A stretch of DNA of 6,632 bases, from contig JALOQT010000051.1 of NCBI GenBank assembly GCA_025453375.1, forward strand, positions 1 through 6,632, given 5' to 3'. Under the pieces are notes generated by a model that saw only the letters and a program-made list of their open reading frames with translations, made no database searches and was not told the origin of the DNA. This DNA is from Phycisphaerales bacterium. GTDB lineage: Bacteria; Planctomycetota; Phycisphaerae; Phycisphaerales; UBA1924. Position numbers and translations under genes: made by a program. Of this stretch, positions 1 through 5,640 are shown one piece after another. Position 1 is the first letter of the stretch, and the number at the start of each line of letters is the position of its first letter.

Positions 1-2343
1 CTGGGCACGACTCGGTTTGAAGGCGGCGTGGTGCTTTCGGATGAAAACGCCAGTTTGCAGGCGGCAGGGATCAATCAGTTCACGGGCGGGCAGGTGCGCG
101 GGCGAGGGCGGATTTCAACCTCTGGCACAGCGGTGATTGCCAGCGGGGTGACGGTCAAGGCCCAGGGTGGCCAGCTGCGACTCGGTGGCGGCGCGGCTGC
201 CGGCGTGTCGGGCACGGTGACGAACTCCGGCGTGCTGACTGCTGACAGCGGGGCCGTGCTGACCATTGAGCCGCAGGCGTTTAACCACAATGGCACAATC
301 ATCGTGCCGACGGGTGCGGAGGTGCGTGCCGGCGCGGCGCAGACGGTGTGGACCGGCAGTGGTGGGATTGAGCTTGCCGGCGGATCGTTGGCGATCGATG
401 GTGTGTACACCGGCGGGCTGTTCTCGCAGTTCTCGCGCAGTGGCGGCACGTTGACGCTGGCGGGCGAAATGAATCTGGAGGGGGGGACGACCGTCGCGTC
501 GGCCTTTGCCGGCCCGGTGCAGCTCTCGGGGCAGTGGACGCTGAGCAACGGCGTGTTTGACGCCAGCGCGGGCTCGGGCATTGCCTTTTCTCCGGTTGGC
601 TCCGGTGCGTCGGTGAAGCTGCGGAATGCCTCGCTGCTTGGGCAGGTGTCGGGCGTGCCACTGTTCCTGGAGGGGACGTGCCGGGTGGGGACTTACACGA
701 TCTCGGACTTTCAGAGCACTGGCGTCGGTCTGATGATTGACGCAACGACCAACCTTGCCAGCGGCATTGTTCGGGCGACGGGGCCATCGACGCCGATGAG
801 CATCACTGACCCATCGACGCTGACGATCGGCACCGGCGCAGTGCTGGAGGGAGGATTCCAGCGATCGGGCAATGCTTTGTCGCTGATCAATCGCGGGCGA
901 TTGGCGGCCGGCCCTGGGCAGCAGATGGCTATATCTCTGCAGCAGATGAGTAACACCGGCGTGATTGAAGCGTTCGACGGAGGCGTGACAGCCTTCTCGC
1001 TGGCATCAAGCGTGCCAGGGATAGGCGGGACGATTCGCGCGACGGGAGCTGGCAGCGTGGTGTCGTTCTCCGGTGCGCCGCTTCGCTCGAACAACGCGGT
1101 ACTTGTGACGACGGGTGGAGGGCAGATCAGTTTCCGTGCCGGCGTTGATCTGCAGGGTCAGTCGTTGACGATCGACTCAAGCAGTGCTCGCGTGCTGAGC
1201 GGGGGGTACTTCAACGGGGTGCTGAATCTGCCGACAACCCCTGCACCGCTTGACTTTGACGTGAATCTGCCCGAGGGTGTGCCGGTGTTGTCGCTGTCGG
1301 GCTTGACGATCAATGGCAATCTGTCGGCAGATGCTGAGCGTCTGCTGATCAACGACTGCACGCTCAACGGAACACTGCGGTATGCTCGGGCGGTACTGAG
1401 CGGAAGTGTCGGCGGCACGGGCCGGATTGTCATGCATGATGAGCCTGCAGGAGCGATCGACGCATTGGAGATCGAGGGGCAGACGATCCAGCTTGGCTCG
1501 GCTTTGACACTTGAGGCGGGGCGGCCGGGCAATTTGCAGATTCGTGAGGGATTCAATCGACGTGAAGCGACGTTGAACGCAGGGGCGAGGTTTGTGGTCT
1601 CGGCTTCTCAAGCGCAGCTGAATGTTTCGGCACACGTGATCAACCTGACGGGGCATGTGATCGTCACTGCACCGGGGAACTGTCAGTTTGTTGCGCTGCC
1701 GCGCGGCAATGACGGCAGTCTGCCGCCGAGTCCTGGAGCGCTGGTCGTCAGCGGCTCAACGTCCATCGAAGGGGGCGGGCTGGTGACGTTCGACGGTGCG
1801 AATGTGACGTTTCAGACCGGGAGCGTTATGCGATTTGGGGCGACGCGTCCGGCGAATCGATCGATCGGCCGCCTGATGGCGTCAACGACGGTTCGTGGAC
1901 ATTTGATCATCGATGGGCCGACGGATGCAGCGGGGTGGGCGGGGTGGCCCATCGGCTCGCGTCAGTCGCTGATTCAGCTCAATGGTGCGGTTCCGCCGCA
2001 GGCGGTGTTTACGTCCGTCACGCTGCCGGCGAAGTCGCCGCCGACACTGCCAGGTGGACGCAAGATGATCATCGCGGACCGGATTGACGGCTTCGTTCGG
2101 TACTATGAGGTCGTCGTCGTGCCCGCGTGCACGAGCCTGGCGAACGTGGCGGGTCCGAATCATTCAACCGTTCCGGACGAGGCGCTGACGGCTGATGACA
2201 TTGTCGTGTATCTCGGCTGGTACTTCGCAGGAGACCTGCGGGCGGACGTGGCCGGGGCGAATCAGGCGACGGCGGTTGATAGCGAGTTGACGGCTGATGA
2301 CATCATCGTCTTCCTGAATCGGTACTTCGGCGGGTGCCCGTAG
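1..2343 (+). CDS. Secreted beta-rich repeat surface protein with C-terminal GC-type dockerin-like module (5' partial)
   Basis: The frame is open from base 1 with no convincing start, so the gene begins upstream of the window; the GTG at 28 is internal. The 780 visible residues are rich in Gly, Ser, Thr, Ala and Val. They repeat short motifs of the type N-x-G-x-I/L-x-A-x-x-G (VTNSGVLTADSG, LINRGRLAAG, MSNTGVIEAFDGG). This pattern is typical of beta-helix or beta-roll passenger regions in adhesins and other large exported proteins. Only five cysteines are visible and there is no catalytic signature. The last ~71 residues (from Cys710) form a two-repeat dockerin-like module ending G-G-C-P. Such modules are common at the C-terminus of exported Phycisphaerae proteins, where they are thought to serve in anchoring or calcium binding. 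The signal peptide would lie off-window. The cargo function and the anchoring partner are unknown. The reading frame and surface-protein class are secure; the beta-helix fold is inferred from composition. Confidence 0.85.
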   Translation: MGTTRFEGGVVLSDENASLQAAGINQFTGGQVRGRGRISTSGTAVIASGVTVKAQGGQLRLGGGAAAGVSGTVTNSGVLTADSGAVLTIEPQAFNHNGTIIVPTGAEVRAGAAQTVWTGSGGIELAGGSLAIDGVYTGGLFSQFSRSGGTLTLAGEMNLEGGTTVASAFAGPVQLSGQWTLSNGVFDASAGSGIAFSPVGSGASVKLRNASLLGQVSGVPLFLEGTCRVGTYTISDFQSTGVGLMIDATTNLASGIVRATGPSTPMSITDPSTLTIGTGAVLEGGFQRSGNALSLINRGRLAAGPGQQMAISLQQMSNTGVIEAFDGGVTAFSLASSVPGIGGTIRATGAGSVVSFSGAPLRSNNAVLVTTGGGQISFRAGVDLQGQSLTIDSSSARVLSGGYFNGVLNLPTTPAPLDFDVNLPEGVPVLSLSGLTINGNLSADAERLLINDCTLNGTLRYARAVLSGSVGGTGRIVMHDEPAGAIDALEIEGQTIQLGSALTLEAGRPGNLQIREGFNRREATLNAGARFVVSASQAQLNVSAHVINLTGHVIVTAPGNCQFVALPRGNDGSLPPSPGALVVSGSTSIEGGGLVTFDGANVTFQTGSVMRFGATRPANRSIGRLMASTTVRGHLIIDGPTDAAGWAGWPIGSRQSLIQLNGAVPPQAVFTSVTLPAKSPPTLPGGRKMIIADRIDGFVRYYEVVVVPACTSLANVAGPNHSTVPDEALTADDIVVYLGWYFAGDLRADVAGANQATAVDSELTADDIIVFLNRYFGGCP
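2143..2340 (+). repeat. Tandem dockerin-like (EF-hand-type) repeat pair
   Basis: Two protein repeats lie head to tail: 34 residues at 2143-2244 and 32 residues at 2245-2340. Both share x-V-A-G-x-N near the start, an acidic residue before a Leu, then L-T-A-D-D-I-hydrophobic-V-hydrophobic-L and an aromatic pair near the end. The second copy starts with Asp, as expected for a calcium-loop first ligand. The first copy starts with Asn and has a Pro-rich centre, so it may bind metal less well. The loops do not match the canonical D-x-N/D-x-D-G EF-hand exactly. The unit is the DVAG variant of the planctomycete GC-type dockerin. The Cys at residue 710 and the Cys at residue 779 flank the pair and could form a disulfide. 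Confidence 0.75.
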
Positions 2344-2387
2344 GCGAGCGATGCCGCGTGCGACGGTGACGCTCCTACGCTCCGGCC

Positions 2388-3941
2388 ATGAATTCCACGG
2401 CATTGTTCAAGCGTCTTGGTCTGTCGTCTCACCCGCGGTTTGTGGCTCGCCCGGGCAAGGGTGCGGCGGGGGTGCAGGTTGTGCATTCGCCGATTGACGG
2501 ATCGGTGCTCGGCGGCGTGCGGCTGGATGATGCCAAGAAGTATGAAGCGGCCATCCGCTCGGCGCAGGAGGCGTTTGAGAAGTGGCGGCTTGTGCCAGCG
2601 CCGGTGCGCGGGCAGATCGTGCGTGAACTGGGCGATGCGATTCGTGCGCACAAGGCCGATCTGGGCATGCTGGTGAGCCTGGAGGTCGGCAAGATCACCT
2701 CCGAGGGGCAGGGTGAGATTCAGGAGATTGTGGATATCGCGGACTTTGCCGTGGGGCTGTCGCGCCAGTTGCCCGGGCAGGTGTTTCCGAGCGAGCGGGC
2801 GCATCACCGGATTGTCGAGCAGTGGTTGCCGCTGGGGCTGGTGGGTGTGATCAGTGCGTTCAACTTCCCCGCGGCGGTGTGGGCGTGGAACGCGTGCCTG
2901 GCGGCGGTGTGCGGGGATGTGACGATCTGGAAGCCGAGCCTGCTGGCGCCGCTGACGGCGCTGGCGTGCAACTCCATCGCGGAGAAGGTCGCGGCCAAGC
3001 ACGGGCACCCGGGGATCTTCCAGCTGATCATCGGCAGCGATGAGCAGATCGGCAAGCCGCTGGTGGCTGACAAGCGCGTGGCGCTGATCAGTGCGACGGG
3101 CAGCACGCGCATGGGCCGCGCTGTCGGGCAGGTCGTGGCGCAGCGGCTCGGCCGCACGCTGCTTGAACTGGGCGGGAACAACGCGGTGATCGTGACGGAA
3201 GAGGCGGACTTGAAGCTGGCGATTCCGGCGATCGTCTTTGGTGCCGTGGGCACCGCCGGCCAGCGCTGCACGACGACGCGCCGGCTGATCGTGCACGAGA
3301 AGCTGGCCGATCGCGTGTGCAAGAAGCTCGTCGCGGCGTTTGAGCAGGTCATGAGCCGGATCGGCGACCCGACGGCACCGGGCACGCTCGTCGGGCCATT
3401 GATCAATGAGCAGGCGGTGAAGAACTATGAGCACGCGGTGCTGGCGGCCAAGGCCGAGGGCGGGCGCGTGCTCATCGGCGGGCAGCGCGTCAAGAAGGCG
3501 AGCCTCAAGTCGCAGAACGGCGGCAGCGGGCTGTATGTGCAGCCGACGATCGTCCGCGCGCCGGCGAGCAACAAACTGCCGATCGCGCAGGAGGAGACGT
3601 TTGCGCCGATCCTGTATGTCTTCACGTTCAAGACGCTGAGCCAGGCGATTGCCATTCAGAACAGCGTCGATGCCGGGCTGTCCAGTGCGATCTTTACCGA
3701 GCGGTTCCGCGAGGTCGAAGCCTTCCTGCACCCGGGCGGCACAGGCAGCGACTGCGGCATCGCCAACATCAACTGCGGCACCAGCGGCGCTGAAATCGGC
3801 GGGGCCTTCGGCGGCGAAAAGGATACCGGCGGCGGACGCGAAAGCGGCAGCGACTCCTGGAAGGCCTACATGCGCCGCCAGACCAGCGCGATCAACTTCT
3901 CAGGCACACTGGCCCTGGCGCAGGGGATCAAGTTCGAGTGA
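2388..3941 (+). CDS. ALDH7-family aldehyde dehydrogenase (alpha-aminoadipic semialdehyde / L-piperideine-6-carboxylate dehydrogenase-like)
   Basis: A complete 517-residue soluble NAD-dependent aldehyde dehydrogenase, close to the usual ~500-540 of the ALDH7 (antiquitin) family. The catalytic set is intact: Asn159 in SAFNFP, Lys182 in WKPS, the GSTRMG cofactor motif at 238-243, general-base Glu260 in LELGGNN, nucleophile Cys294 in GQRCTTTRR and the EETF motif at 402-405. The Glu260-Cys294 spacing is the family-typical 34. ALDH7 hallmarks include SLEVGKI near Glu99, Arg293 directly before the nucleophile, and the substrate-anchor loop NCGTSGAEIGGAFGGEK from about 462. The C-terminus (RESGSDSWKAYMRR) also matches this family. 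The expected reaction is oxidation of alpha-aminoadipic semialdehyde to 2-aminoadipate in lysine catabolism, but ALDH7 enzymes also accept other aldehydes and no lysine-pathway gene is visible nearby. The ATG at 2388 gives the expected N-terminus although no Shine-Dalgarno is evident. It lies 44 bp after the surface-protein stop, so co-transcription is possible but has no functional logic. Confidence 0.93.
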   Translation: MNSTALFKRLGLSSHPRFVARPGKGAAGVQVVHSPIDGSVLGGVRLDDAKKYEAAIRSAQEAFEKWRLVPAPVRGQIVRELGDAIRAHKADLGMLVSLEVGKITSEGQGEIQEIVDIADFAVGLSRQLPGQVFPSERAHHRIVEQWLPLGLVGVISAFNFPAAVWAWNACLAAVCGDVTIWKPSLLAPLTALACNSIAEKVAAKHGHPGIFQLIIGSDEQIGKPLVADKRVALISATGSTRMGRAVGQVVAQRLGRTLLELGGNNAVIVTEEADLKLAIPAIVFGAVGTAGQRCTTTRRLIVHEKLADRVCKKLVAAFEQVMSRIGDPTAPGTLVGPLINEQAVKNYEHAVLAAKAEGGRVLIGGQRVKKASLKSQNGGSGLYVQPTIVRAPASNKLPIAQEETFAPILYVFTFKTLSQAIAIQNSVDAGLSSAIFTERFREVEAFLHPGGTGSDCGIANINCGTSGAEIGGAFGGEKDTGGGRESGSDSWKAYMRRQTSAINFSGTLALAQGIKFE

Positions 3942-3954
3942 CCCTTTCGGGGTC
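3940..3954 (+). terminator. Short hairpin overlapping the ALDH stop codon (weak terminator candidate)
   Basis: GACCC at 3940-3944 and GGGTC at 3950-3954 form a 5-bp GC-rich stem with loop TTTCG, starting inside the TGA stop. No T-tract follows, so intrinsic termination here is doubtful. Confidence 0.2.
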
Positions 3955-3963
3955 GGGCGCTCT

Positions 3964-3998
3964 TTGCACGGAGACGCGGAGGCGCGGAGGTTGTGCAA
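3964..3998. repeat. Octamer repeat bracketed by a 6-bp inverted repeat
   Basis: Three copies of an 8-nt unit lie at 3969-3992 (CGGAGACG, CGGAGGCG, CGGAGGTT). TTGCAC at 3964-3969 and its inverse GTGCAA at 3993-3998 bracket them. The 35-bp block resembles a small intergenic repetitive element and contains no supportable ORF. It may recur elsewhere in the genome, which cannot be seen from one window. Confidence 0.6.
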
Positions 3999-4011
3999 TG
4001 GTGGGGGGAGT

Positions 4012-4067
4012 GATGAGTGACGAGTGACGAGTGACGAGTGACGAGTGACGAGTGACGAGTGATGAGT
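4012..4067. repeat. Heptanucleotide tandem repeat array, eight units
   Basis: Eight uninterrupted 7-nt units: GATGAGT at 4012-4018, six identical GACGAGT units at 4019-4060, then GATGAGT again at 4061-4067. A partial GAGT unit precedes the array at 4008-4011. The two outer units share the same C-to-T difference. The array lies in the convergent gap and is not part of a credible gene. It resembles the heptameric short tandem repeats (STRR type) described in cyanobacteria. Copy number is likely to vary between strains. Confidence 0.9.
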
Positions 4068-4118
4068 GGTGGCAGAGTTGCGGCCGCGTCGTTGCATGTG
4101 CCTCATCACTGATGTCAC

Positions 4119-4139
4119 TGACGCGAAGCGTGAGCGTCA
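4119..4139. terminator. Inverted repeat in convergent spacer, possible bidirectional terminator
   Basis: TGACGC at 4119-4124 and GCGTCA at 4134-4139 form a 6-bp stem with a 9-nt loop. An alternative smaller stem ACGC-GAA-GCGT sits at 4121-4131. It lies between two converging genes, where a shared terminator would be expected. No T-run follows on either strand, so the call rests on position and symmetry only. Confidence 0.2.
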
Positions 4140-4182
4140 TGGTGCAGACACTAGTCGCCTGGGTTTGGCGGTGTGAATTTGC

Positions 4183-4206
4183 TGTGCCACTGTGCCACTG
4201 CATCAC
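4183..4206. repeat. Octamer direct repeat next to the zinc-ribbon gene stop
   Basis: TGTGCCAC occurs twice in tandem at 4183-4198. A diverged third copy, TGCATCAC, follows at 4199-4206. The block lies just beyond the stop codon of the minus-strand gene, and its significance is unknown. It is the third short-period repeat within the 271-bp gap. Confidence 0.5.
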
Positions 4207-4212
4207 TTCGGT

Positions 4213-5526
4213 TCACCGCGCATTGAGCAGCAGGATGACGATCACCAGCACCGCGATGCACAGCAGGACGAAGCCGGTGATCTTCCAGAACGAGTATGGC
4301 CGCTGGCCGATGACTTCGCCGGTGCGGGCGTTGACCAGGATGTTAAAGACGCGGTTGTTGTAGCGATAGGCGGTGATCCAGACCGGTGCCAGCAGGTGTT
4401 TGAACGTGATGTCGCTGTAGTGAATGCGGCGGGAGGAGATGCGTTGTTCGTCGCCGCCGATGTCGCTGCGGATCGCCCCGTCGATCGGGCCGGCCATCTG
4501 CTGCTGGGCGTTGACGAAGCCTTCGGCCAGATCGACCTGATATCGCTCCGCGACGAAGCCCGCGAGATACTCATCGCGATACGGCACGACGGCCTTGAGG
4601 TCCCACGGGGCGATGTCCGTCGCCTGCTTGGGCGTGAGGGTCTTGCTGGCGCAGACGAGCAGGTCATCGAAGCGAACGTCGACGACGCCGCTGGCGGGGT
4701 ACCAGCGGATGCGGCGCTGGCGCGTGGTCGTGTTGCCGGTGCGGACGGTGACGTAATACGCCTCGCCTCGATAGCCGGTGTATCGCGTGCGGGTGAAGGC
4801 GTCGTACGTCCAGTGCGGGACATAGAGGCCCTGCACCGCACTGTCGAGCTTGCCCTGGCGTTTCAGGGCGTTGGGCGCAAACCAGCGCGAGGCGAGCCAC
4901 TGGCGAAACTGCCCGATCGCCTGATCGCGCGTCAACACGAAGGGGAGGATGCAGTTGGGCTTGATCGCCCGCGTGCACGCGCCGGTCAGCACAATGTTCG
5001 CCGAGCAATACGGGCAGGCGAGGCTCGTGATATTCGGCGGCGGCTGCACATCGGCCCCGCACGAATCGCAATGCACCGTCGGCAGTTCGTCGGTCGTCGC
5101 TTCGCTCTGGCGCTGCTGGATGTATTCGCTGAAATCGAGCTCTTCAACGCCCGGTGCATAGGGCGAGTCGCTCGCGTGCTGGCCCCCGGCCTCGGCGGCC
5201 GGTGCCAGTTCGTTTCGATGCTGGCAATACGGGCAGACCAAGGCCGTCGTGCCCGGGGCAAACTCCAACTTGGCCCCGCAGCGAGCGCATGGGAAGCGGC
5301 TGACCGTGCTGCGCAAGGCGCGGCGGCGGCCATTCGCCGGCGCATCAAAGACCGCTTCGGACTGGCCGTTGCCACCCGCGCCATCCACGCTCGGCGGCTC
5401 GCCATCCTCCGGCACACTGGGTGGCAGTGGGGGCGCGGGGGGCTTGGGCGGCGCGCCGGCAGGCTCGGTGGCGACGCGCACCGGCGAAGGTGCCGAGGGC
5501 GGGTTGGCGGCGAAGTTGGTGGGCAC
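4213..5526 (-). CDS. Double zinc-ribbon, C-terminally membrane-anchored protein (YdjG-like; often labelled 'primosomal protein N'-like')
   Basis: A 437-residue protein. Residues 1-60 are low-complexity and rich in Pro, Ala and Gly, with many PP pairs at 26-45, followed by a basic patch (GRRR, 66-69). Two CxxC...CxxC zinc ribbons follow: Cys80/83/98/101 and Cys153/156/171/174, both with the CPYC-type second knuckle. A conserved soluble region follows, including LPF (194-196), WLASRWFAP (210-218), GLYVPHWTYDA (233-243) and a Tyr/Arg-rich TGYRGEAYY segment. The end has RTGEVIGQRPYS (401-412), one hydrophobic segment (~415-434) and only three further residues, so it is tail-anchored with most of the protein probably cytoplasmic. 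Homologues carry names such as TFIIB-type zinc-ribbon protein or primosomal protein N'. There are no helicase motifs, so a replication role is unsupported. The start is GTG at 5526; an in-frame stop at 5548-5550 leaves no earlier start. The gene upstream on this strand is its likely SPFH partner. The biochemical function is unknown. Confidence 0.85.
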   Translation of the reverse strand: MPTNFAANPPSAPSPVRVATEPAGAPPKPPAPPLPPSVPEDGEPPSVDGAGGNGQSEAVFDAPANGRRRALRSTVSRFPCARCGAKLEFAPGTTALVCPYCQHRNELAPAAEAGGQHASDSPYAPGVEELDFSEYIQQRQSEATTDELPTVHCDSCGADVQPPPNITSLACPYCSANIVLTGACTRAIKPNCILPFVLTRDQAIGQFRQWLASRWFAPNALKRQGKLDSAVQGLYVPHWTYDAFTRTRYTGYRGEAYYVTVRTGNTTTRQRRIRWYPASGVVDVRFDDLLVCASKTLTPKQATDIAPWDLKAVVPYRDEYLAGFVAERYQVDLAEGFVNAQQQMAGPIDGAIRSDIGGDEQRISSRRIHYSDITFKHLLAPVWITAYRYNNRVFNILVNARTGEVIGQRPYSFWKITGFVLLCIAVLVIVILLLNAR

Positions 5527-5559
5527 AGTGGTGAAGCAAGCCGCAGGTCAGACGCTCAC

Positions 5560-5588
5560 ATGACACACAACACGCAGCGATGGGTCAA
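5560..5588 (-). promoter_or_regulatory. Possible sigma70-type promoter for the zinc-ribbon gene
   Basis: On the minus strand TTGACC (5588-5583, five of six matches to the -35 consensus) is followed after exactly 17 nt by TGTCAT (5565-5560, four of six matches to -10). Transcription would start near 5553, leaving a leader of about 27 nt before the GTG at 5526. Elements of this quality also arise by chance, and the promoter consensus of this organism is unknown. Confidence 0.3.
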
Positions 5589-5600
5589 CGCACAGCGACG

Positions 5601-5623
5601 GTGCCATCGCCTCGCGATGACAC
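5601..5623 (-). terminator. Strong intercistronic hairpin between the SPFH and zinc-ribbon genes
   Basis: Read on the minus strand, GTGTCATCGC (5623-5614) pairs with GCGATGGCAC (5610-5601) across a GAG loop. This makes a 10-bp stem with one G-U wobble, starting 17 nt after the SPFH stop codon. No U-tract follows, so it may be a Rho-independent-like terminator without a tail, an mRNA-stabilising hairpin or a partial attenuator. With the possible promoter just downstream, it suggests the second gene can be expressed separately. Confidence 0.4.
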
Positions 5624-5640
5624 GCCCCGCCCGTGCCCGC

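Noticed and set aside
28..30. GTG at 28 as the true start of the surface protein
   Set aside because: The frame is open to base 1 with sequence of the same character, and there is no signal peptide after it, so the gene continues upstream of the window.
2344..2387. Terminator or promoter between the surface protein and the aldehyde dehydrogenase
   Set aside because: Only a loose GAGCG/CGCTC pairing is visible, with a long loop and no T-tract, and no convincing -35/-10 pair.
2262..3731. A 489-codon minus-strand open frame opposite the aldehyde dehydrogenase
   Set aside because: It is Arg/His/Leu/Ala-rich with no recognisable domain, and it overlaps both the dockerin end and a dehydrogenase with all catalytic residues intact.
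3964..3998. Insertion-sequence remnant or transposon end
   Set aside because: The inverted repeat is only 6 bp, no transposase fragment is present and no target-site duplication is visible, so it is listed only as a small repeat element.
4012..4067. CRISPR-like array
   Set aside because: The repeat unit is 7 nt with no spacers between units, so it is a simple tandem repeat.
3900..4206. Short minus-strand frames reading repeats such as SSLVTRHSSLVTRHSS
   Set aside because: These come from translating the heptamer array and neighbouring octamers in successive frames. They have no start context and no non-repeat conserved sequence.
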